Of a DNA stretch of 64,000 nt, positions 62,995 to 64,000 are shown in pieces. The translations under genes were made by a program, and so were the position numbers. The stretch comes from Planctomycetota bacterium (GTDB lineage Bacteria; Planctomycetota; UBA8742; UBA2392). The stretch covers positions 1 to 64,000 of the forward strand of contig JACKIE010000016.1 in the NCBI GenBank assembly GCA_020638635.1, given 5' to 3'. The notes under the pieces were generated by a model. That model was not told the origin of the DNA. It saw only the letters and a program-made list of their open reading frames with translations, and ran no database searches. Position 1 is the first letter of the stretch. Every line of letters begins with the position of its first letter.

Positions 62995-64000
62995 CTATTC
63001 CCGAACCAGGGTCGCCTTGGTCTCGTATTGTTTGTCGGGTTGCGGTTTGACTTCGATTTCCAGGTTTTTGTAGCCCTCGGCCACGACACGGATGGTCGCG
63101 CAGTTGGCGGGCACGTGCTGGAACCGCATAACACTGCGCTCGTTCCAGTTCACGACCTCGAAGGTTCTGCGCACGTCGATCTCGCCCAGCGCAATGGCTG
63201 CGCCGGCGGCATCGAGGAACTGGATGTCGGTCGTGCTGTCCTCAAGCCCGTCGGCGTTGGCGCCTTCCAGCTGCACGCTGACCGAGCACATCTTCTTGAG
63301 TGTCACGTTCAGGCTGGTGGTACGCAGGGTGTCAATCTCGACGTTCTGCTGGATGTAGGGCTCGAAGCCGATGGCGGTGATGCGCAGTGTGTACGTGCCC
63401 TTGGCCACCGCCGAAAGCGTCACGTTGGAGGCCTGACGGTAGAGCGTGGTGGGCCTTCCCATCACGGCCGGCGTGTCGCCGTCCATGAGTTCGATCCGGA
63501 CGGACTTCTCTTGAGCGAAGTTGAAATCCTCGAACTTGATGTGGAGTTCGCCAACGCGCTCGTCGAACTTGAGCGATACCTTCTTGGTGCCCTTCAACTC
63601 GATTATTTCGGAGGTGACGTAGACGAAGCTGTCGCGACTCTTGGCTGCCCAGGCCACCACGCGATAGGGACCCTCGGGTACGTTTGCGAAGGTGATCGAG
63701 CCCTTGGCATCAGCGGATCCGCCAAACCCGGGACGTTCCCAACTGGCCCAAGCCATATCGTGGGGTTGTTCCAGGTACACCGTCACTTCTTCGTTCTTGA
63801 AGCCCTTGGGAGCCTTGACCTTGACTTCCAGCTTGCCCAGCGCGACATCGAACTCGAACTGTTGCTCAAGCAGCTGCGTGATCTCAAGCAGTCGCAGGAA
63901 ACGGCACTCGCGCCGGCCGTCGGCGGTGACTGCCGCGCTAAGCTCATAGGCGCTGCGCTTGGGCAACAGACCGAACTGGTAGAGGTTGCCGCTGGCGACG
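62995..64000 (-). CDS. Secreted carboxypeptidase-regulatory-like repeat protein, 5' end beyond the window
   Basis: The frame is open from the window edge to the stop at 62995 (335 codons). The visible part is at least three beta-sandwich units of the same kind as the next gene (SITFANVPEGPYRVVAWAAK, VAKGTYTLRITAIGFEPYI, FQHVPANCATIRVVAEG), ending KATLVRE. It is upstream of the 1008-residue protein and co-transcribed with it. The N-terminus and any signal peptide lie outside. Confidence 0.82.
   Translation of the reverse strand, partial: VASGNLYQFGLLPKRSAYELSAAVTADGRRECRFLRLLEITQLLEQQFEFDVALGKLEVKVKAPKGFKNEEVTVYLEQPHDMAWASWERPGFGGSADAKGSITFANVPEGPYRVVAWAAKSRDSFVYVTSEIIELKGTKKVSLKFDERVGELHIKFEDFNFAQEKSVRIELMDGDTPAVMGRPTTLYRQASNVTLSAVAKGTYTLRITAIGFEPYIQQNVEIDTLRTTSLNVTLKKMCSVSVQLEGANADGLEDSTTDIQFLDAAGAAIALGEIDVRRTFEVVNWNERSVMRFQHVPANCATIRVVAEGYKNLEIEVKPQPDKQYETKATLVRE

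Overview
This 64 kb window is GC-rich, densely coded bacterial chromosome. The cell envelope is clearly Gram-negative: there are lipobox lipoproteins, a TonB-type protein, a beta-barrel ending in Phe, and a lipid-A-synthase N-terminal-type membrane protein. The mixture of large secreted proteins of unknown role, a giant sigma-54 regulator with a kinase-like front end, carboxypeptidase-regulatory-like repeats, a C-terminal Gly/Cys-rich sorting tail and many GC-rich palindromic repeats suggests Planctomycetota or a related deep lineage. No rRNA or ribosomal protein is present to prove it.

Layout: 1-5494, a cut-off lipoprotein and a 1582-residue sigma-54 AAA+ regulator. 5725-8732, a compact cbb3 oxidase operon with the tri-heme subunit made by fusing CcoO and CcoP. 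8790-14737, a reverse-strand operon (GT83-like glycosyltransferase, membrane protein, metallophosphatase, secreted propeller-like protein), with a divergent LABN protein and a GT2 glycosyltransferase. 16572-19213, a DEAD helicase, a palindrome-bearing gap and a lower-GC lipoprotein. 19364-24430, a four-gene MacB/Lol-like ABC exporter operon facing a small metal-binding lipoprotein. 24597-27712, katG and a double DUF1801 protein. 27775-31487, a single-polypeptide restriction-modification enzyme and a small partner. 31703-35672, thiolase and a fused beta-oxidation enzyme. 35678-36282, a REP-associated transposase between 44-bp inverted repeats. 36320-45953, a TonB-type protein, a beta-barrel, a split pair of ABC exporter halves and a large secreted protein. 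46218-51919, purM, a duplicated two-gene beta-barrel family, a heme protein, pyrR and an MnmE-like GTPase. 52082-64000, paralogous secreted proteins, tRNA-Arg, an HTH protein, two thioredoxin-fold proteins and very long extracellular repeat proteins.

The most striking signal is recoded TGA. Three genes have full-length, family-consistent reading frames only if an in-frame TGA is read through. They are a heavy-metal-associated (HMA) lipoprotein in which both metal-binding Cys positions are TGA (24035-24430), the ABC permease divergent from it with a Cys-TGA pair (20518-21660), and a secreted thioredoxin with a TGA-Gly-Pro-Cys active site (57534-58499). TGA is an ordinary stop in other genes here, and SECIS-like hairpins follow each recoded TGA, so selenocysteine is the best explanation. 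The HMA lipoprotein and the exporter share one divergent control region and may form a selenoprotein-dependent metal or redox efflux system. The selenocysteine machinery (selA, selB, selC, selD) is not in the window.

The second theme is small palindromic DNA: GC-rich hairpins with GGA or TCC triloops, an in-frame 114-bp palindromic insertion inside the restriction-modification gene, a duplicated thiolase gene end around a hairpin array, and a duplicated tRNA 3' end enclosing hairpins. Another element, flanked by inverted repeats, carries a GxxExxY nuclease-like gene with an amber codon at its predicted catalytic Glu; it lies between two ABC exporter genes.
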